64,000 nt of DNA from Massilia sp. NR 4-1. GTDB taxonomy: Bacteria > Pseudomonadota > Gammaproteobacteria > Burkholderiales > Burkholderiaceae_D. A program made the position numbers and the translations under genes. This document shows, in pieces, positions 8,025 through 17,090 of the stretch. Numbering within the stretch: position 1 is the first letter of the stretch; each line of letters starts with the position of its first letter. The notes under the pieces were generated by a model. The model was given only the letters and a program-made list of their open reading frames with translations, had not been told where the DNA came from and ran no database searches. Where the stretch lies: contig NZ_CP012201.1 of assembly GCF_001191005.1 (NCBI RefSeq), positions 2,046,001 to 2,110,000 on the forward strand, read 5' to 3'.

Positions 8025-9886
8025 GCCTGCTGATGCAAGCATTGAAAAAGGCCGAACGCGCCAAACAGAGCAATCTGCCGGACGAAGAGCTGGAGCGCCC
8101 GTCCGAGGCCTTCGACGATATCCTGGCGCTGGAGCCGCAAAGCCCGTCCGCGCCAAGCGCCGGCGGGCTGGAGCTGTCACTGGAACCGCTCGATGCACCG
8201 GCCTACACGGCACACGGCGGCACCACCGAGGACACGGCGGCAGCCGCATCCAGCCCTGCAGCGGGCCCTGCGGGCGGCATTGAACCCAGTTTGGCGCCGC
8301 TCGACTTCTCCCCTGCCGGTTCCGGCGCAATCCCGCTGGTGCCGGCCACGGAAGCCATCCACGACCCGGTGCCGCCACAGGCGCGCCAGGAGGCGGCACG
8401 GCCCCGTCCCGCGCCGGTTCAGCGCGGCGTTCACACACAGGCTGCCGATGCCAGCCGCATTGAGGGCAACGCTGCCTTCGGCGCTGGCGCCAGCCCGGCG
8501 GCGGCCACCCAGTCCACGCCGGCGCACAGAGGCGACGCGGCCGCAGCTGACGGCCATGCCGGTGCTGCAGGTACCGGTGCCACTACCGGTGCCACTCGTG
8601 CCGCTGGTGCTGCGCGCGCGGTAGAAGGCGCAGCGCAAGGCGGTCCGCGCACCGCAGCCGCGCCGCGCACGCAGGCGGGCCAGCAATCCGCTTATGCGGC
8701 ATCCGGCCGCGCTGGCGCGCAGCAAGCGGGGCGCCAGCGCGGCCAGGACAAGGCGGCGGGACGCATCGATCCGGCCCATCTGCGACTGGGCATCCTGGGC
8801 GGCATTCTGGCCCTGATCCTGATCGTCTTCGGCCTGATGTACTGGCGCGCCCTGACCGCGCGCCCCGGCGCGGCGCTGCCCATGGTGGCGATGCCGGGTC
8901 AAGGCGGGGTGCCGCAGACGGCTGTCGTCGTGCCCGCGCCGCCCGTTGGCGATGCCGGCGCCGCCTCGCCCGGAGCCGACAGCAGCACACCGGCAGGCGC
9001 CTCGGCCCAGCCAGGCGCGCCAGCCGGCACCGCCGCGCAACCGGCGCCGGTGGAGCAAAAAATGTCGCAAGAAGAAGCGCAGGCCGCGATCCGCGCCGCC
9101 ACCGAGCGCGAAGCTGCCGAGCTGGCTGCCCGCCTGGCGCGCGAGCGCGCGGAAGCACGCCGGCAGGCGCAGGGGCTGCCGCCCACACCCGCCAGCGGCA
9201 ATCCATCCCAGCCCACTGCTGCCGCTGCGGCCACCGGCCAAAGCGGCGCCAGCGCATTGACGCCGATGGGCGACAGCGGCGAGCTGCGCATCGTGCGCAA
9301 TAGCGCGGCCCAGCAAGTGCCGCCCGCCATCCAGGCGGCTTACCAAAGCTTCCAGGCGGGCGATATGGCGGGCGCGGGCCAGCAGTATGCCCAGGCGCTG
9401 CAGCAAGACCCGAACAACCGCGACGCCCTGCTCGGCAGCGCCGCCGTGGCCCTGCGCGAGCAGCGTCCGGCCCAGGCCAGCGCCGCCTATCTGCGCCTGC
9501 TGGAACTCGATCCCAACGACGGCGAAGCCTTGGCCAGCCTGAGCAGCCTGCGCGGCGGCGATGCGGGACAGACCGAGAGCCGTTTGAAAACCATCCTGCA
9601 GCGCGCGCCGGATTCGGCGCCGGTACACTTCGCGCTCGGCAATCTGTATGCGCGCCAGGGCCGCTGGCCGGAGGCGCAGCAAGCCTTCTTCCGCGCGTAC
9701 ACCGGGGCGCCGTCCAATCCCGATTACGCCTTCAACCTGGCAATCGGGCTGGACCGCCTGAACCAGGGCAAGCTGGCTGCCAGCTATTACGAACGCGCCC
9801 TGGCGCTGGCCCAGTCCACGCGCGCCAGCTTCGACCAGGCGGCCGTGCGCCGCCGCATGCAGGAACTGGCCGCCACCGCGCGCTGA
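8021..9886 (+). CDS. mshN: MSHA biogenesis TPR protein
   Basis: A 621-residue, single-pass inner-membrane protein. It starts with the MSLLMQALKKAE motif typical of MshN/GspB-like proteins. A long Ala/Pro-rich disordered stretch with low-complexity GATGATRAAGA-type repeats runs to about residue 245. A transmembrane helix (LGILGGILALILIVFGLMYW) is at about 253-273. A second Ala/Pro-rich linker with a charged helix follows, then about four tetratricopeptide repeats at about 430-610. It overlaps mshL by 4 bp. In the family it links inner-membrane and secretin components. The disordered region is unusually long, so much of the gene is compositionally biased. Confidence 0.85.
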   Translation: MSLLMQALKKAERAKQSNLPDEELERPSEAFDDILALEPQSPSAPSAGGLELSLEPLDAPAYTAHGGTTEDTAAAASSPAAGPAGGIEPSLAPLDFSPAGSGAIPLVPATEAIHDPVPPQARQEAARPRPAPVQRGVHTQAADASRIEGNAAFGAGASPAAATQSTPAHRGDAAAADGHAGAAGTGATTGATRAAGAARAVEGAAQGGPRTAAAPRTQAGQQSAYAASGRAGAQQAGRQRGQDKAAGRIDPAHLRLGILGGILALILIVFGLMYWRALTARPGAALPMVAMPGQGGVPQTAVVVPAPPVGDAGAASPGADSSTPAGASAQPGAPAGTAAQPAPVEQKMSQEEAQAAIRAATEREAAELAARLARERAEARRQAQGLPPTPASGNPSQPTAAAAATGQSGASALTPMGDSGELRIVRNSAAQQVPPAIQAAYQSFQAGDMAGAGQQYAQALQQDPNNRDALLGSAAVALREQRPAQASAAYLRLLELDPNDGEALASLSSLRGGDAGQTESRLKTILQRAPDSAPVHFALGNLYARQGRWPEAQQAFFRAYTGAPSNPDYAFNLAIGLDRLNQGKLAASYYERALALAQSTRASFDQAAVRRRMQELAATAR

Positions 9887-9898
9887 ACCTAACGATAC

Positions 9899-11602
9899 AT
9901 GGCAGAACAAGCAAAACTCCCGCTGGGCAAGCTGCTGATCCAGAAAGGCGTGATCAGCGAAGACCAGTTGCGCATCGCGCTGATCGAGCAGAAACGCAGC
10001 AATGAGCCGCTGGGCAAGCTGCTCATCACGCTCGGTTTCGTGACCGAGGCCACGGTGCGCGAAGCGCTCAGCGAAAACCTGAAAACCCCGGCCGCCGACC
10101 TGAACAGCCTGGTGGTCGACGCCATCGCGCTCCAGCTGATTCCCAAGGACGTGGCAAAGCGCTACCGCGTCTTCCCCATCGTCTACGAGCGCCACAGCGA
10201 CAACCTGATCCTGGCCATGTCGGACACCAGCAATATCGTGGCGCTGGACCAGATCAGCGCCATGCTGGTCAAGGGCATCACGATCACGCCGCTGCTGGTG
10301 AACGAATCGGACATCGCGCGCGCCATCGACCAGTACTACGGCTTCGAGCTGTCGATCGACGGCATCCTGCACGAGATCGAAACGGGCGAGGTCAATTACC
10401 AGAGTATGAGCTCCACCTCGGACGAGTACAGCCAGCCCATGGTGCGCCTGATCGACGCCCTGCTGGCCGACGCGGTGCAGAACGGCGCGTCCGACATCCA
10501 CTTCGAGCCGGAACAGAGCTTCCTGCGCATCCGCTACCGCATCGATGGCATCCTGCGCCAGATCCGCAGCCTGCACAAATCCTACTGGCCGGCCATGGTG
10601 GTGCGCCTGAAGGTGATGAGCAATATGAATATCGCCGAGACGCGCGCGCCGCAGGACGGCCGCATCAGCATCAAATTCTCCGGCCGCCAGATCGACTTCC
10701 GCTCCAGCGCCCAGCCCACCACGCACGGCGAGAATTTCGTGCTGCGCGTGCTGGACCGGCAGAAAGGCATTGTGCCGCTGGACGGCCTGGGCCTGGCCGA
10801 GGCCGAACTGCAGTTGCTGAAACTGATGATCGCCCGTCCCGATGGCCTGATCCTGGTCACCGGTCCCACCGGCAGCGGCAAGACCACCACCCTGTATTCG
10901 ATCCTGAACCATATCAATACCGAAAGCGTCAACATCATGACGCTGGAAGATCCGGTCGAATACCCGATGTCGATGATCCGCCAGACCTCGGTCAACGAAT
11001 CGGCCAAGCTGGGCTTCGCCGACGGCATCCGCTCCATGATGCGGCAAGACCCGGACGTGATCCTGGTAGGCGAAATCCGCGACAAGGAAACGGCCGATAT
11101 GGCTTTTGCCGCCGCCATGACCGGCCACCAGGTGTATTCCACCCTGCACACCAATTCGGCCGTCGGCTCCGTGTCGCGCCTGCTCGATATCGGCGTGCTG
11201 CCCGACATCATGGCCGGCAATATCATCGGCGTGATCGCACAGCGCCTGGTGCGCAAGCTGTGCCTGCACTGCCGCGAACCGCTGCAGGCCGACGACATCG
11301 AGCGCCGCCTGCTGGGACTGGACGAGGAGCAGCCGCCCGCCACCATTTACCGCGCCGTGGGCTGCGAACGCTGCGCGCACCAGGGCTACAAGGGCCGCCT
11401 GGCCATCATGGAACTGCTGAAGATGAACGGCGAACTCGACGAGCTGGTGGCGCGCCGCGCCAGCAACCGCGAACTGCGCGCCGCCGCCAGCGCGGCCGGT
11501 TTCCGCACCCTGGTCGACGACGGCATGCGCCGCGTGCTGGAAGGCGTGACCACGCTGGAAGAAGTTTCGCGCGTGGTCGATCTGACGGACAGGTTGAGCT
11601 GA
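9899..11602 (+). CDS. Second MshE-like/GspE-family pilus ATPase
   Basis: A 567-residue GspE/PulE-family ATPase with an N-terminal MshEN domain. The catalytic elements are intact: GPTGSGKTTTLY, DPDVILVGEIRD and a CLHC...CERC zinc motif. The MshEN motif differs from that of the mshE at 2470-4173. The first half begins PLG rather than RLG, and the second half ends in Asn rather than Gln. Binding of c-di-GMP may therefore be weaker or lost. It overlaps its own F-family partner at 11602 (TGATG). Position suggests it is a true part of the rightward pilus operon. Whether it drives a second filament, or works alternately with the first ATPase, cannot be told from sequence. Confidence 0.88.
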   Translation: MAEQAKLPLGKLLIQKGVISEDQLRIALIEQKRSNEPLGKLLITLGFVTEATVREALSENLKTPAADLNSLVVDAIALQLIPKDVAKRYRVFPIVYERHSDNLILAMSDTSNIVALDQISAMLVKGITITPLLVNESDIARAIDQYYGFELSIDGILHEIETGEVNYQSMSSTSDEYSQPMVRLIDALLADAVQNGASDIHFEPEQSFLRIRYRIDGILRQIRSLHKSYWPAMVVRLKVMSNMNIAETRAPQDGRISIKFSGRQIDFRSSAQPTTHGENFVLRVLDRQKGIVPLDGLGLAEAELQLLKLMIARPDGLILVTGPTGSGKTTTLYSILNHINTESVNIMTLEDPVEYPMSMIRQTSVNESAKLGFADGIRSMMRQDPDVILVGEIRDKETADMAFAAAMTGHQVYSTLHTNSAVGSVSRLLDIGVLPDIMAGNIIGVIAQRLVRKLCLHCREPLQADDIERRLLGLDEEQPPATIYRAVGCERCAHQGYKGRLAIMELLKMNGELDELVARRASNRELRAAASAAGFRTLVDDGMRRVLEGVTTLEEVSRVVDLTDRLS

Positions 11603-12807
11603 TGCCGCAATTTATCTACCGCGCCATGGATGCCGCCGGCCAGGTCGTGCCGGGCAATATGGACGCGCTCAACGTGCCGGACCTGGAACTGCGCCTGGGC
11701 CGCATGCAGCTGGACCTGATCGATTGCCGCGAAAGCCGGCAAAAGGTGGTGGCCGTGGGCCGCAAGCCGGTGCGGCGCAGCGATTTGATCAACTTCTGCT
11801 TCCATATGGAGCAGATGGCGAATGCCGGCGTGCCGATCCTGGAAGGCCTGGCCGATCTGCGCGACAGCATGGACCACGCGCGCTTCCGCGAGATCATCAC
11901 CGACCTGATCGAAAGCATCGAGGGCGGTCTGCAGCTGTCCGATGCGCTGGCCGCCTATCCGGAAGTGTTCGACCTTACCTTCACCAGCCTGGTACGCGCC
12001 GGCGAAGCGAGCGGCAAGGTCAATGAAGTATTCCGCAACCTGGCCGACAGCCTGCGCTGGCAGGACGAGCTGGCGGCGCAGACCAAGAAGATGGCAACCT
12101 ATCCCGCCGTGGTGGCGGCCGTGGTCATCGCCGTGACCTTCTTCCTGATGATCTACCTGGTGCCGCAGCTGACGTCCTTCATCAAGAACCAGGGCGGCGA
12201 GCTGCCGCTGCATACGCGGGTGCTGATCGCGGTCTCGAATGTCTTCATCGCCTACTGGTATCTGCTGCTGGCCGCGCCGCTGCTGGCCTGGTTCGGCCTG
12301 CGCTACTGGCTGCGCCGCAGCGAGGCCGCGCGCCATGCGGCCGACGCCTTCAAGCTGCGCGTCTGGCTGATTGGGCCGGTGCTGCACAAGATCATCCTGG
12401 CGCGCTTCGCCACCTTCTTCGCGCTGATGTATGCCTCCGGCATCACCATCCTGGAATGCATCCGCCTGTCCGAAGGCATTGCCGGCAACCGCGTGGTGGC
12501 GGCCGCCCTGCGCCGCGCGGGCCAGCAGATCTCCGATGGCCAGAGCGTGACGCAAGCCTTCCAGAGCACCGGCATCTTCCCGCCGCTGGTGGTGCGCATG
12601 CTCAAGGTGGGCGAGGCCACGGGCGCGCTGGACGGGGCGCTGCGCAATGTCAGCTACTTCTATAACCGCGAAGTGAAGGAGCAGATCGAGAAGGTGCAGG
12701 CCATGATCGAGCCGGCCATGACGGTGATCCTGGGCCTGCTGCTGGGCTGGATCATGCTGTCCGTGCTCGGGCCGATTTACGACACGATCAGCAATATCAG
12801 GATCTGA
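11602..12807 (+). CDS. Second MshG-like/GspF-family platform protein
   Basis: A 401-residue T2SS-F family platform protein starting MPQFIYRAMDAAGQVVPG. Two T2SSF repeats are visible, FCFHMEQMANAGVPI at about 72-86 and FATFFALMYASGITI at about 272-286, plus three main hydrophobic segments including a C-terminal helix. The start codon overlaps the ATPase stop (TGATG), so the pair is translationally coupled. It is clearly divergent from the mshG at 1233-2468, so this is an old duplication or a separately acquired pair and not a recent copy. It probably forms a motor unit with the ATPase encoded just upstream. Confidence 0.88.
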   Translation: MPQFIYRAMDAAGQVVPGNMDALNVPDLELRLGRMQLDLIDCRESRQKVVAVGRKPVRRSDLINFCFHMEQMANAGVPILEGLADLRDSMDHARFREIITDLIESIEGGLQLSDALAAYPEVFDLTFTSLVRAGEASGKVNEVFRNLADSLRWQDELAAQTKKMATYPAVVAAVVIAVTFFLMIYLVPQLTSFIKNQGGELPLHTRVLIAVSNVFIAYWYLLLAAPLLAWFGLRYWLRRSEAARHAADAFKLRVWLIGPVLHKIILARFATFFALMYASGITILECIRLSEGIAGNRVVAAALRRAGQQISDGQSVTQAFQSTGIFPPLVVRMLKVGEATGALDGALRNVSYFYNREVKEQIEKVQAMIEPAMTVILGLLLGWIMLSVLGPIYDTISNIRI

Positions 12808-12809
12808 CC

Positions 12810-14405
12810 ATGTTGCGCAAACAGCTTTTTTATCTCAGCAGCGAAGGCCTTTGGGCCAGCCTGTGCCAGCGCGGCGCCACGACGGACAGCAGCTTCTTCG
12901 CCGCCGATGCCGCCGGCCTGCAAGCCTTCGCCGCCTGGCTGGAACAGCAGGGCCAGACGCCGGCCTGGCTGCTGGCCGACCTGGTGGAAGAGGATTTCCA
13001 GGTCCAGCAACTGCCCCACGTGGGCGGCAAGGCGGGGCGCAATCTGCGCGAACGCCGCCTGTCCCAGCTCTACCGTGAAACACCCTACCGCCGCGCCACC
13101 ATTCTGGGCCGCGCCGCCGATGGCCGGCGCGACGACCAGGTGCTGTTGTCGGCACTGACCAATCCCGCCCTGCTGGCGCCGTGGCTGGAAGCGATGGAAG
13201 CAGCGGCCACGCCGCTGGCCGGCATCTATTCGGCGGCCCTGCTCAGCAGCGAACTGGTACAGCGCCTGCTGCCGGAACACGAACATCTGCTGCTGGTCAC
13301 GCCGCAGCCGGCGGGCCTGCGGCAAAGCTATTTCCGCAATGGGGCGCTGAAATTCTCGCGCCTGACGCCCGCCGTCGGCGGCGAACACCTGGCCAGCGGG
13401 GTGGCGGCGGAAACGGCCCGCGCCCAGCAATTTCTCACCAGCGTGCGCCTGATCGGGCGCGGTGACGTGCTGCACACGGCGATCCTCGCGCCCGCCGCGC
13501 AGATTGCGGCGCTGGCGGCGCTGTGCCAGGATGGCCCGGAAACGGCGTTCAACTTCCTGCCGCTGGAAGAAGTGGCGCCGCAGTTCGGTGCCGATCCCGC
13601 CGCGCCGCTGGCCGATGGCTTGCTGCTGGCGCGACTGGCACGGGCGCGCCAGCCCGGCCACTACAGCCGGGGCGAGGTACGCCGCCACTTCCAGTTGTGG
13701 CGGGCGCGCATCTCGCTGTATGCGTCGAGCGCCGTGATCGGCGTGGCGGGCCTCATTTGGACGGTGGCCAACCTGATCAGTTACGGCACGGCCGAAAGCC
13801 ATGCCGCGGAGCTGCGCGCGGAAGCGGCACGCAAGGAAAGCGCCTACCAGGCCAGCATGTCCACCATGCCGCCGATAGCCGCGCGCACCGTCAATATGAA
13901 GGCGGCGGTCAGCATCGAAAAAATGCTGGCCGAGCAGGGGCCGGCACCGGAAGCCATGCTGCAGCTGGTCAGCGCGGCGCTGGAGCAGTCGCCGCAGATC
14001 CGCCTGACGCAGCTGGACTGGCAGGTCCAGGTGGCGGGCCTGCCTGCGCAGACGGACAGCGCGGCCACGGCCGGTGCGGCCGCCATGCCCGGCTTCGGCG
14101 CCGACGCCTCGGCGCAGGCGGTCGCGCCCATGCCCGCCCTGCTGCTGGGCATTCCGCGCCGTCCGCCGCAGACCCTGCGGCTGGAAGCCGAAGTACTGGT
14201 GCAGCAGGACGATTACCGCGCAGTGCTCGACAGCATGAACGGCTTTGCCCAGGCGCTGGCGCGCACGCCGCGCATGGCGGTGCAAATCGGCAGTCTGCCT
14301 TTCGACGTACGCTCCAATGTGAAGCTGAGCGGGCGCGCGGGCAGCAGCGGCAATACCGTGGAAGACCGCGCGAAATTTACCCTGAACCTGGTGTGGAACC
14401 CATGA
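12810..14405 (+). CDS. Pilus assembly protein, MshI-like (PilM/PilN-type, bitopic)
   Basis: A 531-residue protein. Residues 1-300 form a soluble cytoplasmic domain that by position and layout resembles the actin-like PilM/GspL part of MshI. A transmembrane helix at about 309-328 (YASSAVIGVAGLIWTVANLI) is followed by a coiled-coil-prone segment and a periplasmic domain of about 170 residues, as in PilN/GspL. It lies between the F-family gene and an MshJ-like gene with a 4-bp overlap, which matches the I-J-K order of known MSHA operons. Sequence identity to MshI was not verifiable, so the name is positional. Likely role: inner-membrane alignment subcomplex that connects the ATPase to the secretin. 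Confidence 0.7.
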   Translation: MLRKQLFYLSSEGLWASLCQRGATTDSSFFAADAAGLQAFAAWLEQQGQTPAWLLADLVEEDFQVQQLPHVGGKAGRNLRERRLSQLYRETPYRRATILGRAADGRRDDQVLLSALTNPALLAPWLEAMEAAATPLAGIYSAALLSSELVQRLLPEHEHLLLVTPQPAGLRQSYFRNGALKFSRLTPAVGGEHLASGVAAETARAQQFLTSVRLIGRGDVLHTAILAPAAQIAALAALCQDGPETAFNFLPLEEVAPQFGADPAAPLADGLLLARLARARQPGHYSRGEVRRHFQLWRARISLYASSAVIGVAGLIWTVANLISYGTAESHAAELRAEAARKESAYQASMSTMPPIAARTVNMKAAVSIEKMLAEQGPAPEAMLQLVSAALEQSPQIRLTQLDWQVQVAGLPAQTDSAATAGAAAMPGFGADASAQAVAPMPALLLGIPRRPPQTLRLEAEVLVQQDDYRAVLDSMNGFAQALARTPRMAVQIGSLPFDVRSNVKLSGRAGSSGNTVEDRAKFTLNLVWNP

Positions 14406-15130
14406 ACGTCCAGCCAAGCAAGAAGAACCCCGATGCCGGCGTGCCGCTGCCCTTCTGGCTTAGCGGCTTCGCCCGCATCCGCAAGGCCGCGCTGACTTTC
14501 ACCGCCACCGCCGGCGTGGCGGTGGCGGCCGTCGCCCTCAGCTACTGGTATAAGCAGGATGCGCTGGAGGTGGAAGCGCGTGCCCAGCGCGCCCGCAACG
14601 ATGCCCATTCGCGCCTGACCTATGCCGAGACGGAGAAGGAGGAGATCCGCCGCTTCCAGCCGGCCTTCCTCGAACTGCGGCGCAAGGGCCTGGCGGGCGA
14701 AGAGCGCCGTCTGGACTGGGTGGAAAGCATCCGCCAGATCCAGGAGCAGCGCCGCCTGCTGCCGCTCACCTACCAGATCGACCCGCAGCAGCCCTACCGG
14801 CTGGAGCAGCCCCTGCCCACCGGCGACTACCAGCTGCGCGGCAGCCGCATGAAGCTGCATATGGACCTGCTGCACGAGATGGACCTGTTCAATTTCCTCG
14901 CCGACCTGCGCCAGCGCAGCTATTTCGCGGTGCAGGATTGCAGCTTGCGCCGCACCGCCACCGCCACGCCAGGCGTGCAGTCGCCCGCGCTGAGCGGCGA
15001 CTGCACGCTGAACTGGCTGACCTTGACGCCCCAGCCTGCGGCGCCGTCCGTGCCATTGCCCGGCGGCGGCAAACGGCCCGCGCTCGCCGTGCTGGGTTCC
15101 GCCGCCGCGCCGGCCGGGAGCGCGCCATGA
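14402..15130 (+). CDS. Pilus assembly protein, MshJ-like (PilO-type)
   Basis: A 242-residue bitopic protein with one N-terminal transmembrane helix at about 30-48, a charged coiled-coil region at about 52-110 and a C-terminal globular periplasmic part. This is the PilO/GspM/MshJ layout. The start at 14402 overlaps the previous stop as ATGA. It precedes a PilP/MshK-like gene, also with a 4-bp overlap. The assignment rests on domain order and synteny and not on a diagnostic motif. A cysteine pair (CSLRR...GDCTL) near residue 180-200 could form a disulfide in the periplasm. Confidence 0.68.
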   Translation: MNVQPSKKNPDAGVPLPFWLSGFARIRKAALTFTATAGVAVAAVALSYWYKQDALEVEARAQRARNDAHSRLTYAETEKEEIRRFQPAFLELRRKGLAGEERRLDWVESIRQIQEQRRLLPLTYQIDPQQPYRLEQPLPTGDYQLRGSRMKLHMDLLHEMDLFNFLADLRQRSYFAVQDCSLRRTATATPGVQSPALSGDCTLNWLTLTPQPAAPSVPLPGGGKRPALAVLGSAAAPAGSAP

Positions 15131-15573
15131 AACGCATGCTGCTGGCGATCGGCCTGAATCTGTGCTGCGGCCCGCTGCTGGCCCAGGCTGCGGCGCCCAA
15201 CATCGGCCGCTTGTTCACCACGCTGGAAGAGCGCGTGCAGCTCGATGCCCAGCGCAGCAGCACGCCGCTTGGAACTGCGGGCATGCCCGGCATGTCAGCC
15301 GGCTTTGTGCCGCCCGCACCGGCTCCCGCGCCGGCGGCTGCCAGCGAAGCCGCGCCGCCGGCGCCGGCCGAACCGGTACAGCTGAATGGCGTGATCCGGC
15401 GCAGCGGCGGCAAATCGGTGGTCTGGGTCAATAACGTGCCGTTGGAAAGCCCGGCGGCACGCGCGAAAGGCGGCGCGCTGTCCGTTCCCCTGCCCACGGG
15501 CGGCAGCGTCAAGCTGAAACCGGGGCAAAGTTTCAATCCGGCCGATGGCAGCGTGCACGAAGCCGGCCGCTGA
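15127..15573 (+). CDS. Small periplasmic pilus protein, MshK-like (PilP-type)
   Basis: A 148-residue secreted protein with a Sec signal peptide (cleavage near LLAQA|A, residues about 19-22), a Pro/Ala linker, and a small beta domain containing LNGVIRRSGGKSVVWVNNVPL. That segment resembles the short beta-sandwich unit of PilP/MshK/GspC-like proteins, which contacts the secretin. It overlaps the MshJ-like gene by 4 bp. Position after I and J supports the MshK role. No lipobox was seen. Family placement is by context and this single motif. Confidence 0.68.
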   Translation: MKRMLLAIGLNLCCGPLLAQAAAPNIGRLFTTLEERVQLDAQRSSTPLGTAGMPGMSAGFVPPAPAPAPAAASEAAPPAPAEPVQLNGVIRRSGGKSVVWVNNVPLESPAARAKGGALSVPLPTGGSVKLKPGQSFNPADGSVHEAGR

Positions 15574-15631
15574 GCGCCCGGGCCGGCGCGCGGGCGCCCT
15601 GGCCGCGCGGCATGGCGCCCGCGCTGACAGC

Positions 15632-16378
15632 ATGCCTCCGCCAGCCACCGAGCGACGCGTGCCCTGGCGGCCGGCGCGCCAGGCCGGCGCGGCGCTGCTC
15701 CTGCTGCTGGCTGTGGCCGGCCTGGGCGCGGCGACTTTGCTGATCAGCGTCTTCGGCAAGCAGAATCTGGAAGCGCTGCGCGAACGCCGCACCCAGGCAC
15801 GGCTGGCACAGGCTTCGGATGCGCTGATCGGTTTCGCCGCCCGCCATGGCCGCCTGCCGCGCCCCGCCGTCTCGGCCACCGATGGCCGCGAAAGCACCGA
15901 GCCCTGCGACAGCGAAGCCGCCTGCAGCGGCTTCCTGCCCTGGGTGGCGCTGGGCGTGGAAGGCGCCGACAGCTGGGGCAAGGTGCTGCGCTACAGCGTG
16001 ACGCCGGAATACACGCGCGCGCCGCTGCTGCGCATTTCGGCCGTCGCCACCAAGCGCGTGCTGACGCGCGACGGCCATGGCAATCCTTTGTACGCGGTCG
16101 GCCAGGACGTCTGCCTGCTGTATGCGCAATGCGCGCCGGCCGTGGTGTTCTCGCAGGGGCGGAATAATCTCGGCACCAGCGTGGCCGGCGTGGCGCAGGC
16201 CAACGGCACGCGGGACAATGTGGATGAACAAGGCAACGACGGCGCCGTGCTGAGCTTCATGCAGCGCGCCGCCAGCGACAATCCGGCGGCTCCCGGCGGC
16301 GTCTTCGACGACCTGCTGCTGCCGCTGCCGCTGCCAACACTGTATGAAAGGATGGCAGCGGCACGCGTCCTGCCCTAG
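15632..16378 (+). CDS. Pilin-like protein lacking a canonical prepilin site
   Basis: A protein of about 248 residues with an N-terminal hydrophobic helix preceded by RQAGAALLLLLAVAGLGAATLL. There is a Gly before the helix but no Glu at position 5, as in PilX/GspK/MshP-like minor pilins. The remainder is clearly homologous to the next gene product. Both share a G-x-LP-C/R-PA-S block, the block GFLPW(V/A)xLG..xxDSWGxxxRYSVTP, and an AS-DN-A-GG-DD end. Start choice is uncertain: 15632 puts a short basic head before the helix, while 15545 would overlap mshK and add 29 residues. Likely role: minor pilin/tip component. The pair looks like a tandem duplication. Confidence 0.7.
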   Translation: MPPPATERRVPWRPARQAGAALLLLLAVAGLGAATLLISVFGKQNLEALRERRTQARLAQASDALIGFAARHGRLPRPAVSATDGRESTEPCDSEAACSGFLPWVALGVEGADSWGKVLRYSVTPEYTRAPLLRISAVATKRVLTRDGHGNPLYAVGQDVCLLYAQCAPAVVFSQGRNNLGTSVAGVAQANGTRDNVDEQGNDGAVLSFMQRAASDNPAAPGGVFDDLLLPLPLPTLYERMAAARVLP

Positions 16379-16379
16379 C

Positions 16380-17087
16380 ATGATGAAGACGAAGAACGCA
16401 GGTTTCACCCTGGTCGAAATGGCCATCGTGCTGGTGATCGTAGGCCTGATGGTGGGCGGCCTGCTGGCGCCGCTGAGCAGCCAGCTGGAACAGCGACGCA
16501 CGGCCGATACGCAAAAGACGCTGGAGGAGGCGCGCGAAGCCCTGCTCGGTTTCGCGCTGCGCAACGGCTACCTGCCCTGTCCCGCGATTTCCGCCGCCAA
16601 CGGCCTGGAAGACCGCGATGGCAGCCGCTGCACCGGCGAACGCCGCCAGGGTTTCCTGCCCTGGGCCACGCTCGGCCTGCCCAAGCTCGATAGCTGGGGC
16701 CACCTGTTCCGCTACAGCGTGACGCCGGCTTTCAGCGACAGCGCCGCGCCGTTCCGCCTGCAGACGCCGCGCGACATCACCATCGCCACGCGCGACGCGG
16801 GCGGCAACCTGGTGGCGGCCACCGGCGTCAACGATATCCCCGCCGTGGTCCTTTCGCATGGCAAGAACGGCTACGGCGGCTTCAGCGAGCAAGGCGTGCG
16901 CGCCGCCGATGCGGGCAGCGGCAACGTGGACGAGAAAGCCAACCAGAATCCATCAGGCACCGCCTTCATCACGCGCGGCGCCAGCGACAACGCCAGCGCC
17001 GCCGGCGGCGCGTATGACGACATCGTGGTCTGGGTCTCGCCCAACATCCTGTACAACCGCATGGTCGCCGCCCAGCGCCTGCCCTGA
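16380..17087 (+). CDS. Prepilin-type minor pilin of the MSHA operon
   Basis: A 235-residue prepilin with leader MMKTKNAG, cleaved before FTLVEMAIVLVIVGL, with Glu5 present as Glu13. The C-terminal domain is shared with the preceding gene product (GFLPWATLG...DSWGHLFRYSVTP) and ends in a conserved A-GG-YDDIVVWVS segment. The start is either of two adjacent ATGs at 16380 or 16383, one base after the previous stop. The pair of Cys in PCPAIS and SRCTG may form a disulfide. It is the last pilus gene before the ABC permease. Probably a minor pilin of the MshC/D/O class, but the exact counterpart cannot be named. Confidence 0.8.
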   Translation: MMKTKNAGFTLVEMAIVLVIVGLMVGGLLAPLSSQLEQRRTADTQKTLEEAREALLGFALRNGYLPCPAISAANGLEDRDGSRCTGERRQGFLPWATLGLPKLDSWGHLFRYSVTPAFSDSAAPFRLQTPRDITIATRDAGGNLVAATGVNDIPAVVLSHGKNGYGGFSEQGVRAADAGSGNVDEKANQNPSGTAFITRGASDNASAAGGAYDDIVVWVSPNILYNRMVAAQRLP

Positions 17088-17090
17088 GCC

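Noticed and set aside
8177..11380. A 1067-codon open frame on the - strand over mshN and the second ATPase
   Set aside because: It is a shadow of GC-rich genes. Its composition (His, Gln, Arg and Ala-rich) has no domains, and the + strand genes are clear.
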